Source: Thermoproteota archaeon (lineage in GTDB: Archaea > Korarchaeota > Korarchaeia > Korarchaeales > Korarchaeaceae). Taken from it: a stretch of DNA of 64,000 nucleotides. The DNA lies in contig JALSOH010000004.1 in assembly GCA_026986575.1 (NCBI GenBank), positions 310,001 to 374,000 of the forward strand. Direction: 5' to 3'. How positions within the stretch are numbered: the stretch's first letter is position 1; every line of letters begins with the position of its first letter. Below the pieces are notes generated by a model, which saw only the letters and a list, made by a program, of their open reading frames with translations, was not told the origin of the DNA and searched no databases. Shown here one piece after another: positions 48,734 to 58,286 of this stretch. A program made the position numbers and the translations under genes.

Positions 48734-49240
48734 CTATAGATCTAAAACCTTCACACTCCTTTCCCCTGTTTCTAAGATCGCGACGGTTCTCCTTCCCGTA
48801 AGCTTTCCACATGACTCACCTGGATTTATCACCAGCGCGTCTCCCACCTCCTCCACGTGGACCTCATGGGTGTGGCCGTACAGCACGAAGTCGAACTTCC
48901 TACTCTTGGCCAGCTGAATGGCCGATAACTTGGTTAATTCCTTTGAGCCAAATCCGTGGAACAACAGGGCCTTTTTCTCGCTGAGAAGAACTTCTACAGG
49001 TCCTGGATAGTATGCTCCCTCATTCTCCAAAGCCGAGATGGTGGTGAGCGCCTCAGCGTCATTATTCCCTCTGAGAAGGCGGAAGGGTATTCCCGAGTTT
49101 ATTATGGGCTTTAATGAGAAAGGAGAAATCAAGTCACCCAGATGTATTATCTCGTCAACACCCATCCTTTGAAAGATTTCTACAGCCCTCTCTATCGACT
49201 CTAGGTCATCGTGAGAGTCGGATATTATCCCCACAAGCAA
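48734..49240 (-). CDS. YfcE/MJ0936-type phosphodiesterase
   Basis: The 168-residue calcineurin-like enzyme has ISDSHDDLES, HLGDLISPFSL, RGNNDAEAL, FHGFGSKEL and YGHTHEVHV, the full metal set in order. It acts on phosphodiesters in vitro; the natural substrate is unknown. TTG 49240 (MLVGIISDSH) with AGGTGATAT upstream is favoured over GTG 49249. It is the last gene of the minus-strand set NifX-like, Thg1, phosphodiesterase. Confidence 0.88.
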   Translation of the reverse strand: MLVGIISDSHDDLESIERAVEIFQRMGVDEIIHLGDLISPFSLKPIINSGIPFRLLRGNNDAEALTTISALENEGAYYPGPVEVLLSEKKALLFHGFGSKELTKLSAIQLAKSRKFDFVLYGHTHEVHVEEVGDALVINPGESCGKLTGRRTVAILETGERSVKVLDL

Positions 49241-49249
49241 GCATATCAC

Positions 49250-50011
49250 CTAACCCTGAAGCAATCCATTCCTCCTAAAAACTGGCACGGTCTCAAGTAT
49301 CCTGCTGATGTATTCGAGACCTTCTGGGGATGAGAATAGGGGAAGTTCCCAGTCGACGACTACTTCTCTCCTCTCCACCGGACCGTATTCCGTGTCCTTA
49401 ATCTTGACGGTCTTCCTGACGAGAACACCCCTTCTCTGCCAAGCAGGTACCTTAGCAATATTTACTCCGAGCTTCTTGAAGATGAGCTCGTGGAGGTACT
49501 CTGATTTCTTTCCGTGCAGTTCTTCGGCAGCCTTCTCCCTCGAGAGCCCTTCCTTCTCAAGAGACAGGAGTGCGTAGGAGTTTAGCGTGTTTCTCCACGC
49601 CTCATCCTGCCTCCAAGACAGGTAACTCACCAGTTCATCCTCGTCTCTGATTAGGACGATCCTTCCGTCGAAACTGGCTGCGTATCCTAGGGCTAGGGAG
49701 GTCCGCGCTGAGATGAAAGAAGATACTATCGAAACGATCTTCTCCACTCTACCGTTCCACGGTAGAGGAGGTGTTAGTAGGAGGGATATTTCATCGGAAA
49801 ATAGGTAGGCGAGGGCAATTGGGAGGTTGCGCTCCATTAACTCCTTAGATGCACTGATCAAGGATTTCAATAATCTCTCATCGAAGGGCCTCTCGAGCTT
49901 CAGCTCCTCAGCTAACTTCCTGAATCTCCATCCATCCACTCTCACGATTATGGGCATATCCACAGGAATAGATAAACGAGAGAATATCTCCCTAGACTTC
50001 CAATCAAGCAT
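49250..50011 (-). CDS. tRNA(His) guanylyltransferase-like protein (Thg1/TLP)
   Basis: The 253-residue protein has the Thg1 core: PIIVRVDGWRFRKLAEELKLERPFDERL (metal Asp in VDG), LAYLFSDEISLLLTPPLPWNGRVEKIVSIVSSFISA (the SDE motif), and a later WRQDEAWRNTLNSYA. It adds nucleotides in the 3'-to-5' direction. Archaeal TLPs repair truncated tRNA 5' ends, and true Thg1 adds G-1 to tRNA-His. Which of the two cannot be told here. It overlaps neither neighbour but sits within a few bases of both. Confidence 0.93.
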   Translation of the reverse strand: MLDWKSREIFSRLSIPVDMPIIVRVDGWRFRKLAEELKLERPFDERLLKSLISASKELMERNLPIALAYLFSDEISLLLTPPLPWNGRVEKIVSIVSSFISARTSLALGYAASFDGRIVLIRDEDELVSYLSWRQDEAWRNTLNSYALLSLEKEGLSREKAAEELHGKKSEYLHELIFKKLGVNIAKVPAWQRRGVLVRKTVKIKDTEYGPVERREVVVDWELPLFSSPEGLEYISRILETVPVFRRNGLLQG

Positions 50012-50012
50012 A

Positions 50013-50345
50013 CTACCCGCTCAGCCTTGATATCCTCTCAGCTATCTCGAGCACGGCTGATTCAACGTCTTCTCTGTCTGTCTCGAGGGTTATGATCCCT
50101 CTAGCCTCCACTATCTCTCTCAACTCATCATCGAACTCCTTAGCTATTAGCACCTCGCAGTCCCTTAGTATCTCTAGAACGGAAGTAGGTCCCCTTTTAC
50201 TTCCCTTTCTCGTATTCACTCTCATCTCCACCTTGGTGGGGCTTCTCCCTAGGACGTCGTATATAGCGAAGAACTTGGCCTCGTGAAAGGGCCCTTCCTT
50301 CAGGGTTTTCCCATCATCTGTTGCGACAGCGACTCGGATCGGCAA
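50013..50345 (-). CDS. NifX/NifB-like (dinitrogenase iron-molybdenum cofactor biosynthesis) domain protein
   Basis: This 110-residue single-domain protein has the IRVAVATDDGKTLKEGPFHEAKFFAIYDVLG start, the family's F-x-x-A-x-F pattern, and CEVLIAKEFDDELREIVEARGI. Such proteins bind Fe-S or metal cofactors, and no nif gene is visible, so a role in nitrogen fixation is not implied. TTG 50345 follows GGGAGGATGAG. It is the first gene of the minus-strand unit with thg1. Confidence 0.82.
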   Translation of the reverse strand: MPIRVAVATDDGKTLKEGPFHEAKFFAIYDVLGRSPTKVEMRVNTRKGSKRGPTSVLEILRDCEVLIAKEFDDELREIVEARGIITLETDREDVESAVLEIAERISRLSG

Positions 50346-50399
50346 ATTATCTCATCCTCCCGGATGGACTATGTTTGAATAAGGAGACACAAGATATAA

Positions 50400-51461
50400 T
50401 CATGCCGCCGGAGGATTTGGTTGATTCCCCTGCAGGATTCTGGCTAGTGATTCTATGAACTCGCCCATACGATCGGAGTCCACTATCAGGGAGGAAAATC
50501 CTCTACCCCCGAACACCGATCCCTCCATCTCTCCCATCGCCTCCCTTGTTAGAGGGAAGAGATCCACTTGGGGATCGCCCGCTACATAAATCAGTCCCAA
50601 TGGAGGATCGTAGAAATAAGATACAGCGAAAGGAAACCCCCTTTCATGAGCCACAAGCGAAACTACGAATCGCTGATAGGCCTCCTGAACCTCCCACCCG
50701 GTGAGGCTCCTCGATTCAAATGTGGGTTCATCGAGGAGGGAATCAATCTCCCCATTCACATGGTCGATCTTGGACCTGATCAGACTAGCCGTGGCCGAGG
50801 TTCCGCTCAGGAACCAGTCCGGATCGTCGAACGATTCTCTCAAGGCTGAAGCTGCTAGGTAGATCCAGTCCTCGCCTAGGAAAGATGCCGCTACCAGCGC
50901 CTTCTGAACAGTCCTTATCGAATTCTCATCCAGCAGCTCAGGCCAAGAGAGGCGCGCCCTTTCGAGCACATCCTCACATACTTCCGAGGTGCACTTCCCA
51001 AAGAACCCGCCAGAAGCCACCCATGATAGGAGGTCATTATTCTCATCGACCTTTACGGCTATCAGGTATGCTAGGAGGCTTGTAGAAATCCCAGGAGAAT
51101 CCAAGGTCACCCTGATAGTATTCTTATAGCTTAATACAGGAGTTGAGCCGTGGTCCAGTATGATTACGCTCCTATACAACTCGCTTGATACTTGGATGGG
51201 ACCCCTGCCGTGGGGAGGGAGATCTAAGAACATTAAGGAGTCGCATCTCCCCGAACAACTCTCTATTACATCTATTGCACTTTCAGGCGTTGACGTAATA
51301 AGCTCCGACTCTATTCCACGTTGGGACAGCACTTCCTCCATGATCACCGATGAGGAGATTCCATCCGGTGTAGGTGGAAATACTATGCCGACCTTACTTA
51401 CGCCCGCGAGTCCCGATTCCAGTAGCCTTAGGGCATTAGCGGCCCATTCATCAAGATCCAT
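50400..51461 (-). CDS. DHH-family (RecJ/Cdc45-like) protein with degenerate motif
   Basis: The 353-residue protein has the fold of the DHH superfamily: PPTPDGISSSVIMEEVLSQRG matches the N-terminal D-x-D-G-I-S-S loop, SLMFLDLPPHG equals motif II, and SVIILDHGSTPVL stands at the DHH position, here DHG. Loss of the second histidine argues against nuclease activity. Archaeal Cdc45/GAN homologues show the same tendency, so this may be a replication or repair scaffold in a CMG-like assembly. The ATG lies 11 nt inside the surface-protein gene. Confidence 0.72.
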   Translation of the reverse strand: MDLDEWAANALRLLESGLAGVSKVGIVFPPTPDGISSSVIMEEVLSQRGIESELITSTPESAIDVIESCSGRCDSLMFLDLPPHGRGPIQVSSELYRSVIILDHGSTPVLSYKNTIRVTLDSPGISTSLLAYLIAVKVDENNDLLSWVASGGFFGKCTSEVCEDVLERARLSWPELLDENSIRTVQKALVAASFLGEDWIYLAASALRESFDDPDWFLSGTSATASLIRSKIDHVNGEIDSLLDEPTFESRSLTGWEVQEAYQRFVVSLVAHERGFPFAVSYFYDPPLGLIYVAGDPQVDLFPLTREAMGEMEGSVFGGRGFSSLIVDSDRMGEFIESLARILQGNQPNPPAA

Positions 51462-53925
51462 GCTCGGGCCTCCTTCTTAGGCGGATCGCAAGCAGTATGG
51501 CAGACGTCATCCCAACACCTATGAGGAAGTAGATGAGGCTATTCATCAACTCATCCAAAGATGAGTAGGTATACTCCTCTAGGGAGGAGATCTCGGCTTC
51601 CGCTCTATTGAGGATCTCGCTGGCCTTTCCGTAGGAGGCCAGATTTATCAACCTCTTAGCCTCCTCCAACATGCCCTCTATCTCACTCATCTTCTCCTTT
51701 ACTTGGGGATCCAGCCCCCCTGAAGCCTCCTTGAGCGTCTTAAATCTCCTTCTAAGATCAGCTAGCCTAGATCTAAGTGACTTCTCCAATGACTCCTGCC
51801 CACTCTTCCCCTCCACCTTGACGGTCACCGTATTTGAGGGGATGAGGAGACTACCATTCACCGAGATGTATGTCGGGATCGTGTAGACGCCTCTCTCGGA
51901 AAATGACCCGACTACCTCGATCTCACCTGGCGCGACGAACTCCACAGAATTTCCTCTGATTCTACCCTTGGCCTCTAGAATTGACATCTTAGCCGGGAAC
52001 TCGACTGTTACATTACCAGACAGATCCTCTACCCTGATCTTCAGCCTTACCTGCTCCCCGACATACACCTGCCTCTTACTGATCTCCACAAGGGCTCTCC
52101 CAGATATCCCTCCTATCGGTATCTTTATCTCCTTGGTATAAATTCGTTCAGAAGCTTCGCCTTCTATGGAGTAGTAGATCACTACCTTCACGACGGCCGG
52201 ACCAACGCTCGCTGCCCTGAAGGTGAAGGTTAACTCCCTAGTAGATCCCTCCGGTAGGTCCTTCACTAACTTAGAGGTGTCATTTACCGGCTCCAGCTCA
52301 TCAGATGAGTTAACTGCTATCAGGATCTTGGAGATGGGGACCATAGTGGTAAATGTCACCTTGATCTCCACACGATCTCCGACGCTGGGGAGATCTGGGG
52401 ATATAGCAATTAGTGCGTTCAACGGGTTCTCACTGGTGGATACTACAGAAATATCGCCCAGCGAGATAGTGTGGACTTCTCCACTTGAATCTTCAACGTA
52501 TATCTCCAGCGTGCCCCTATAATCTCCAACCGGTAAGCTCAAGGGCAGGAGGATTCTCTGTGACTCGTTACCTTGAAGCTGTATCGAGAGAGGGAACTTG
52601 AGGGATAACACGTCTCCCCTCTTCGTGGTTAAATTGAGTCTAGCCTCGATCAGGGAAAGTGGTGTAGGCCCTACATTCAAAGCCAAGATGTGGAGATCCC
52701 CCCTCCCTCCGACTAGGAAGACGCGAGATCTGTTCAGCAGCCTAATGTCGTAAGCTTTGAGGATCTTCATCTCACGCTCGATACCGTAGATTCCATCGCT
52801 GGAAAAGCCAGTTAGATAAATTGGAACGACTATCTCTGTCTTGGGAAGGGGGAGACCCACCTTGAGAAGATATTTAAAGCCCTTATTTCTCAGGAATACG
52901 GATCTCCCACCCGGAAGGAGCAGCGTCAGGTTGGACGCATCTCCCGGATCCACGGATACCTCGATGGAAGTACCACCAATGCCCTCACTAGGTGCATCTA
53001 GCCCTATGTCCAGACTGAAGCTAGGATCGGATACGAAAGTCAGCCCGTCAACGATACAGGTATCGCATCGATCCTGAGACAATATCGTGTATGTGGAGGA
53101 TCCTACCCGATCAACCCTCACCAAGTACTTCCTGTCGCTGAGGGCATATATTCCAAGGAATTCGCGTATAGGTAACCTGTTCGTTACAGTCAGATTTACT
53201 GAAGATCCATAGGCCAGTAAGGAGACCTTCCCATCTTGAATAGCAAGTTTCGTATACGTGTAGGGGTCAACAGGACCCTCCAACTCCACTTCGCTTGCAA
53301 GGGGCTTGATGATACCATTAAAAGAGAGGATTGTGTTATTCTTGAACACGAGTACCTCAGAGAGGTCACCTTCGTTCGTCCAGTTAACCTCGAAAATCCA
53401 TCCATCTAGGGAGGAAACCCAAGAACCCCTAGATTCGCTACCTCGTATCATGGCAACGGCTTCGCCATCGACTTTGGCCTCCAAGAGTTCCACGGTAGGC
53501 CTTCTTTTCGAAAGGATCGATATCTGAAGGATCTTATCTGAGGACGCCTTCACGAGGAAGGGCCCTACAAGAGCGTACCCGGTCAAGTTGTCGGTTCCAT
53601 TGGCGGGACGAGAGACGTTCGATAGATCCTTGAGCACGAATGTTACATTGGTACCGTTAACTAGAACCGCATTGTAGGTGATGTTTCCCTCCTCAAGGGG
53701 ATAATATCCCATGTCACCTATTTCCGCCATTACATCTACAACGTAGTTTACGGCTTCTATTAGGTGGAAGGATGAGGGAGCCTCTTCACCTCTGACTAAA
53801 ACTGTACCGTTATATCTAATGCTATCCAGTGGTTGAGCAGTTGATGGCTGAGCGTACACATTAGGGAAGCTTATCGACAGCAATAACAGCGCTGCCATTA
53901 GCGCTAGAGCCTTCCTATTCCACAT
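51451..53925 (-). CDS. Large secreted, membrane-anchored surface protein
   Basis: This 824-residue protein has a signal peptide (residues 1-26, LALMAALLLLSISFPNVYA) and a long all-beta region. The region carries repeat-like strands and many N-x-S/T sites (NGTNVTFVLKDLSN, NLTGYA, NLTVTN), suggesting N-glycosylation. A coiled-coil segment follows (about 725-790, SLEKSLRSRLADLRRRFKTLKEASGG), then a C-terminal transmembrane helix with RLRRRP tail. Its only cysteines are a CDTC pair near 285. S-layer or surface receptor is likely; no exact family is claimed. A TATA CGTAAAATAG lies about 26 nt before the ATG. Confidence 0.8.
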   Translation of the reverse strand: MWNRKALALMAALLLLSISFPNVYAQPSTAQPLDSIRYNGTVLVRGEEAPSSFHLIEAVNYVVDVMAEIGDMGYYPLEEGNITYNAVLVNGTNVTFVLKDLSNVSRPANGTDNLTGYALVGPFLVKASSDKILQISILSKRRPTVELLEAKVDGEAVAMIRGSESRGSWVSSLDGWIFEVNWTNEGDLSEVLVFKNNTILSFNGIIKPLASEVELEGPVDPYTYTKLAIQDGKVSLLAYGSSVNLTVTNRLPIREFLGIYALSDRKYLVRVDRVGSSTYTILSQDRCDTCIVDGLTFVSDPSFSLDIGLDAPSEGIGGTSIEVSVDPGDASNLTLLLPGGRSVFLRNKGFKYLLKVGLPLPKTEIVVPIYLTGFSSDGIYGIEREMKILKAYDIRLLNRSRVFLVGGRGDLHILALNVGPTPLSLIEARLNLTTKRGDVLSLKFPLSIQLQGNESQRILLPLSLPVGDYRGTLEIYVEDSSGEVHTISLGDISVVSTSENPLNALIAISPDLPSVGDRVEIKVTFTTMVPISKILIAVNSSDELEPVNDTSKLVKDLPEGSTRELTFTFRAASVGPAVVKVVIYYSIEGEASERIYTKEIKIPIGGISGRALVEISKRQVYVGEQVRLKIRVEDLSGNVTVEFPAKMSILEAKGRIRGNSVEFVAPGEIEVVGSFSERGVYTIPTYISVNGSLLIPSNTVTVKVEGKSGQESLEKSLRSRLADLRRRFKTLKEASGGLDPQVKEKMSEIEGMLEEAKRLINLASYGKASEILNRAEAEISSLEEYTYSSLDELMNSLIYFLIGVGMTSAILLAIRLRRRPEHGS

Positions 53926-53995
53926 TTTTCAGGCGTTTCATCTCCTGGGCCTATTTTACGTTTGAACGACTATCGTCGATCATTCCTTCTCAAGA

Positions 53996-55255
53996 TTAAG
54001 GCAATACCCTCTCCGGATCCCTCGGGAAGAGGGCCGCCTCCTTTATGTTGGGTAGATCCAGCATCTTCATAGTTAGCCTCTCTATCCCCACAGCGAATCC
54101 CCCATGAGGTGGTGCGCCGTAAGCGAAAAACTTGGTGAACCACTCAAGGCTTTTCGGATTCATCCCTTTCTCCCTTATCTGTGACACGAGTATATCATAT
54201 CTATGCTCTCTCTGACCGCCTGAGCTGAGTTCCAGCCCCTTATAGAGGAGATCAACGCTTCTAGCCCAAGTTTCATCTTCTTTCATCACGTAAAATGGTT
54301 TCACCTTGAACGGGAATCTGTTGACGAAGAAGAAATCCGCCCCGTACTCTTGCTTCACATACTGCCATAGAAGCCTCTCGCTCTCAGTGTCGTAATCCTC
54401 GCCATACTCAACGCTCTTCCCCATCTCTTCCAATATGTCGTACACTTTGGGGAATCTCAACTCTGGAAATGGTGCTTTCGGAACCTCCAGATCTACATTC
54501 AGCAGCTCCAACTCCTTTGACCTCTCCTCTACCACGCGTTTTATACCGGCCCTGATCATCTCCTCTTCAACCCTCATTGTATCTTGCTCGTTCTCTATGA
54601 AGGCCAGCTCCACCGCTATGGATCTGAACTCGCTTAGATGTCTGGGAGTGTGACTGAGCTCCGCTCTCCAGTTCACGCCTAGGTCGTATATTCTTTCAAA
54701 CCCCCCTATTATGGTGAGCTGCCTGTGCAGCTGGGGATCCTGCCTCAAGTACGCCTCTCTATCGAAGTATTGGACCCTGAAGACCTCTGCACCACTCTCG
54801 CTCGCGGCCCCTATTATTGCAGGCGTGAATACCCTCAAGAACCCATTCTCCCTCAACCATTCCTCCATACCATGTATCAGAGATGCCTCTATCTTGAAAA
54901 CGGCCTGAACTTCCGGCCTTCTCAGGTCTAGGGGACGATTATCCAATCTAGTAGGTAGCTGGGCGGGGACCTTCCAGTTAGGATCCATCGGAAGTTTGGG
55001 ATGGGCTATGGAGTGAACGATGATCCTAGCTGGCACTATCTCTCTATCCACTGCTTTGGCTTTCTTCTCAGCTACTTCCTCGCCCACGGCCTCTATGACA
55101 GATTCTTGGGTTAAATCGTCGGTTAGCTCGAATAGATCATCGGGAGTGACTCCTCTCTTGAGGGTTAGCTGAATCTTCTCCCTCCAATTCCTTATGACCA
55201 CAAACCTGATCCTTCCTAGGTCGCGTATCTCGCTGACCCAGCCGTGGACTTTCAC
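53996..55255 (-). CDS. aspS: Aspartyl-tRNA synthetase (archaeal type)
   Basis: The 419-residue class IIb synthetase has an N-terminal OB anticodon domain (VHGWVSEIRDLGRIRFVVIRNW), motif 2 YDLGVNWRAELSHTPRHLSEFRSIAVELAF, and motif 3 APPHGGFAVGIERLTMKML. It charges tRNA-Asp and, in archaea without AsnRS, may also serve tRNA-Asn. Start: GTG 55255 overlaps the ileS stop (GTGA) and has AAGGTGG before it. The longer frame to 55303 is inside ileS and is rejected. Confidence 0.94.
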   Translation of the reverse strand: MKVHGWVSEIRDLGRIRFVVIRNWREKIQLTLKRGVTPDDLFELTDDLTQESVIEAVGEEVAEKKAKAVDREIVPARIIVHSIAHPKLPMDPNWKVPAQLPTRLDNRPLDLRRPEVQAVFKIEASLIHGMEEWLRENGFLRVFTPAIIGAASESGAEVFRVQYFDREAYLRQDPQLHRQLTIIGGFERIYDLGVNWRAELSHTPRHLSEFRSIAVELAFIENEQDTMRVEEEMIRAGIKRVVEERSKELELLNVDLEVPKAPFPELRFPKVYDILEEMGKSVEYGEDYDTESERLLWQYVKQEYGADFFFVNRFPFKVKPFYVMKEDETWARSVDLLYKGLELSSGGQREHRYDILVSQIREKGMNPKSLEWFTKFFAYGAPPHGGFAVGIERLTMKMLDLPNIKEAALFPRDPERVLP

Positions 55256-58209
55256 TCCACCTTCTTCACCCATATGAATACCCTCCGATCGTCTACCTCC
55301 CATTCCTTTCCGAAGGAACTCCCTGGCACCTCGCTCTCATCGCTGACGAACTTTATAACATTCGCATCGGAGTCCCACGCTATCTCGTCGTAGTATCTCT
55401 CCAGCGCCCTTCTCACGTCCTCGTCACCCTGCACATAGACTTCGATCCTCTCCAAACCTATGGTGAGACCTAATTCCTTTCTCATAAGCTGTATCCTCCT
55501 AGTAAGCTCCCTAGCGAGACCGCCCAGAATCTCCTCATCACCCATCTCCAAATTGAGGAACACACTTCCCTCACTGAAATCGGCCTGAGCCCATTTTCCG
55601 TCAGTGGGCGCCTCTCCTACCCTAACCTCCCTCACGTTCGCCTCCGTGACCAGAACATCTTTGAGGACCTCGACGGCCTTCCTCACCACATCGTTCTCGG
55701 TAACGACCACCATCTCCCTCAAAGGCTGCCTCTTCCTCACCCCGGCGTTCGATCGAGCAAATCCTGACGCGCTGATTATAGACCTGACGTGCATCATCAT
55801 GTCTTCCAGCTCAGGGTCGATCATCTCGTTATCAGGATCCGCTAACAGGAGGAAGTTCACGCTGTCTGGATCCTTCTCTCCTCTAAACGATTCTAGATAT
55901 ATCTTCTCAGACATGAGCGGTGCGAAGATGGATAGGTAGGGTAAGGTCTCCCTGAGTACGTGGAAGAGCACCCTTCCCCATTGATCGGCCACAGATCTAT
56001 TCTTCGATCTAAGCTTCTTTCTAGCTACCCTAAGATACAGGTGACTCAGGTCATCTATCAGGAACGAGAGGATCTCGTTGCTTGCCACATGGAGGTGATA
56101 TTCGTTCATGCTCTCCCTGACCCTCTTCATCATGGAATGAAGCCTAGACAGAACCCATCTATTGACAGGATCCAGCTCCTCCTTGGGAGGGAGCTGACCC
56201 AATTCCTTGTCCCTCAGATAAGTTGTAGCAAATACGTAAACGTTCCATATGACAGAGAGGCGCCTCTCCATCTCCTTGAGTCCCTTCCAAGAGAACCTCA
56301 GGTCCTGCCACGGTACTTTGGTGAGGACGAAGAATCTGAAAGTATCTCTAGCTACGTTCTTCAAGATCTCCGGAGGAGGTACATAGTTCCCCAAGCGTTT
56401 GTGCATCTCCCTTCCCTTCTCATCTAACATGAAGCCGTGCATTAGGACGGACTTGTAGGGAACTTGGTTAAAGAGGAGGGTTCCCATCCTAAGGAGGCTG
56501 AAGAACCATCCTCTTATCTGATCGTGTCCCTCCGTTATGAAATCGACGGGGAATATCTCTTGGAAGGCCTCCCTATTCCTATGAGGATACCCGAGGCTGG
56601 CGAAGAAGGATACACCCGAGTCGTACCACACATCCATTATATCAGGAATCCTCCTCATCTTCCCCCCGCACTTGGGGCATTTCCATGTAACTCCATCGAC
56701 CCACGGCCTATGCAGGTCCTCGAGCTTGACTCCGGCCCTATCCTCGATCTCCTTGGCAGAGCCTATGACCTCTATATGACCACAGCTCTCGCATCTCCAA
56801 ATCGGTAGCGGGATGCCCCAATACCTCTGCCTCGATATTATCCAGTCCTCCAAGCCAAGCAGCCAGTCCTTAAACCTCCTCTCCCCACCCCACTTGGGGA
56901 CCCACTTGGCCCTACCGCTCTCCTCGAGCAACTTCTTCCTCAGGTCGGTCAGCTTGACGAACCACTGCTTGGTTGTCCTTATTATCAGCGGCGTATCGCA
57001 CCTCCAGCACACGGGATACTTGTGTATGACGGTTCCTCTATGGAACAGAGCGCCTCTTCCGCTCAGGTCTTCAATTATTATGTTGTTCGCTTCCCTCACT
57101 TGGAGACCAGCGTACTTACCGGCGTCCTCAGTGAACCTGCCCCTCTCATCCACCGGACTGACGACGGGCAGGCCGTACCTCATGCCGACCTCGAAGTCTT
57201 CCTTACCGTGACCGGGCGCGCTGTGCACACACCCACTACCCTCCTCCATGGTGACATACTCCTCACTCAACACGACCCTGTGCGCATCCTTGATCCTCTG
57301 CTGAACAGGAACTAGATCCTCCAAGGGATGCTCGTACTTCAGACCTTCGAGCGTACGCCCTTCGAACTCCTCCACGACCTCATACTCCTCTATCCCTGCA
57401 TCCTTCATCACGGCCTCCAACCTGGCCTTAGCTAGGATGAGCAGATCCCCATCGACCCTGACTTTGACATACTTCTCGTTCGGGTGCACCATGACCGCCA
57501 CATTGCCAGGCAGGGTCCACGGGGTGGTCGTCCATATGAGAAGGTACTCGTTCTCACTCCCCCGAACCTTGAACTTGACGTATATGGAGGGGTCCATCAG
57601 GTCCTTATAGCTCTCACTCACCTCGTAGTCTGATAGAACGGTCTCACATCTGGGACACCAGTGAACGGGTCTCTCTCCTTCGTAGAGTCTCCCGCTTTCC
57701 CATATCTTCTTCACGCCCCACCAGGCGCTCTCTATGTATTCGTTCTCGAACGTCCTGTATGGATGATCCCAATCCATCGATACCGCAAACTCCTTGAAGT
57801 GCTCAGTCATGGATTTCAGGTTCTTAGTCGCTAGCTCCTTACATTTCAAAACGAACTTGTCTATCCCGTAATTCTCAATATCCTTCTTGGATGTGAAGCC
57901 CAAGGCCTTCTCGGTCATCACCTCTATGGGGAGACCATGGGTGTCCCATCCCGGTTTATCTAAGACGTCGTAGCCCTCTCCCCTCTTGAACCTGAGTACT
58001 GAGTCCTTGATTATCTTGTTCCACACGGTTCCTGGGTGAGGCATATCAGATGACGGATAGGGGGGCCCATCTAGGAAGTGAAACCTCTTGCTACCCTTCC
58101 TAGCCTCTCTCAGCCTCTCGTAGACCCTAGCTTCATCCCAAAACTTCAGTATCTCAGGCTCGTACTTCTTGGGATAGAAATTCCTAGTCAGCTGTCTTAC
58201 CCTGCTCAT
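55252..58209 (-). CDS. ileS: Isoleucyl-tRNA synthetase
   Basis: This 985-residue class Ia synthetase has a HIGH-like PHPGTVWNK (with LDGPPYPSSDMP before it), KPGWDTHGLPIEV, a large editing domain, zinc cysteines HWCPRCETVLSDYEV, CESCGHIE and CPKCGGKM, and the KMSKS region as EMHKRLGNYVPP. The normal Ser of the KMSKS signature is replaced by His-Lys-Arg order, a modest variant. It charges tRNA-Ile and edits valine. ATG 58209 is used because GAGGTG ends eight bases upstream; GTG 58221 is open but overlaps the SD. Confidence 0.95.
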   Translation of the reverse strand: MSRVRQLTRNFYPKKYEPEILKFWDEARVYERLREARKGSKRFHFLDGPPYPSSDMPHPGTVWNKIIKDSVLRFKRGEGYDVLDKPGWDTHGLPIEVMTEKALGFTSKKDIENYGIDKFVLKCKELATKNLKSMTEHFKEFAVSMDWDHPYRTFENEYIESAWWGVKKIWESGRLYEGERPVHWCPRCETVLSDYEVSESYKDLMDPSIYVKFKVRGSENEYLLIWTTTPWTLPGNVAVMVHPNEKYVKVRVDGDLLILAKARLEAVMKDAGIEEYEVVEEFEGRTLEGLKYEHPLEDLVPVQQRIKDAHRVVLSEEYVTMEEGSGCVHSAPGHGKEDFEVGMRYGLPVVSPVDERGRFTEDAGKYAGLQVREANNIIIEDLSGRGALFHRGTVIHKYPVCWRCDTPLIIRTTKQWFVKLTDLRKKLLEESGRAKWVPKWGGERRFKDWLLGLEDWIISRQRYWGIPLPIWRCESCGHIEVIGSAKEIEDRAGVKLEDLHRPWVDGVTWKCPKCGGKMRRIPDIMDVWYDSGVSFFASLGYPHRNREAFQEIFPVDFITEGHDQIRGWFFSLLRMGTLLFNQVPYKSVLMHGFMLDEKGREMHKRLGNYVPPPEILKNVARDTFRFFVLTKVPWQDLRFSWKGLKEMERRLSVIWNVYVFATTYLRDKELGQLPPKEELDPVNRWVLSRLHSMMKRVRESMNEYHLHVASNEILSFLIDDLSHLYLRVARKKLRSKNRSVADQWGRVLFHVLRETLPYLSIFAPLMSEKIYLESFRGEKDPDSVNFLLLADPDNEMIDPELEDMMMHVRSIISASGFARSNAGVRKRQPLREMVVVTENDVVRKAVEVLKDVLVTEANVREVRVGEAPTDGKWAQADFSEGSVFLNLEMGDEEILGGLARELTRRIQLMRKELGLTIGLERIEVYVQGDEDVRRALERYYDEIAWDSDANVIKFVSDESEVPGSSFGKEWEVDDRRVFIWVKKVE

Positions 58210-58256
58210 TTCCCGGGGCACCTCGCTGCGTGCTCACTCCTACGTCGACCTTCAAG

Positions 58257-58264
58257 TTTATAAA
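58257..58264. promoter_or_regulatory. Palindromic TATA element between 5S rRNA and ileS
   Basis: TTTATAAA is a perfect palindrome centred at 58260.5. It is 26 nt from the predicted 5S start (58286) and gives a start at about 58234 on the minus strand, 25 nt before ATG 58209 with the GAGGTG SD in between. It is the only TATA in the gap. Confidence 0.65.
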
Positions 58265-58286
58265 TGAGAGCGAATATCCCCCTACG

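Noticed and set aside
50013-50345. Nitrogen-fixation role for the NifX-like protein
   Set aside because: The domain is widespread in non-fixing archaea and no nifHDK or nifB gene is present.
55258-55303. Longer aspS start inside ileS
   Set aside because: GTG 55255 overlaps the ileS stop and has an SD; the family starts there.
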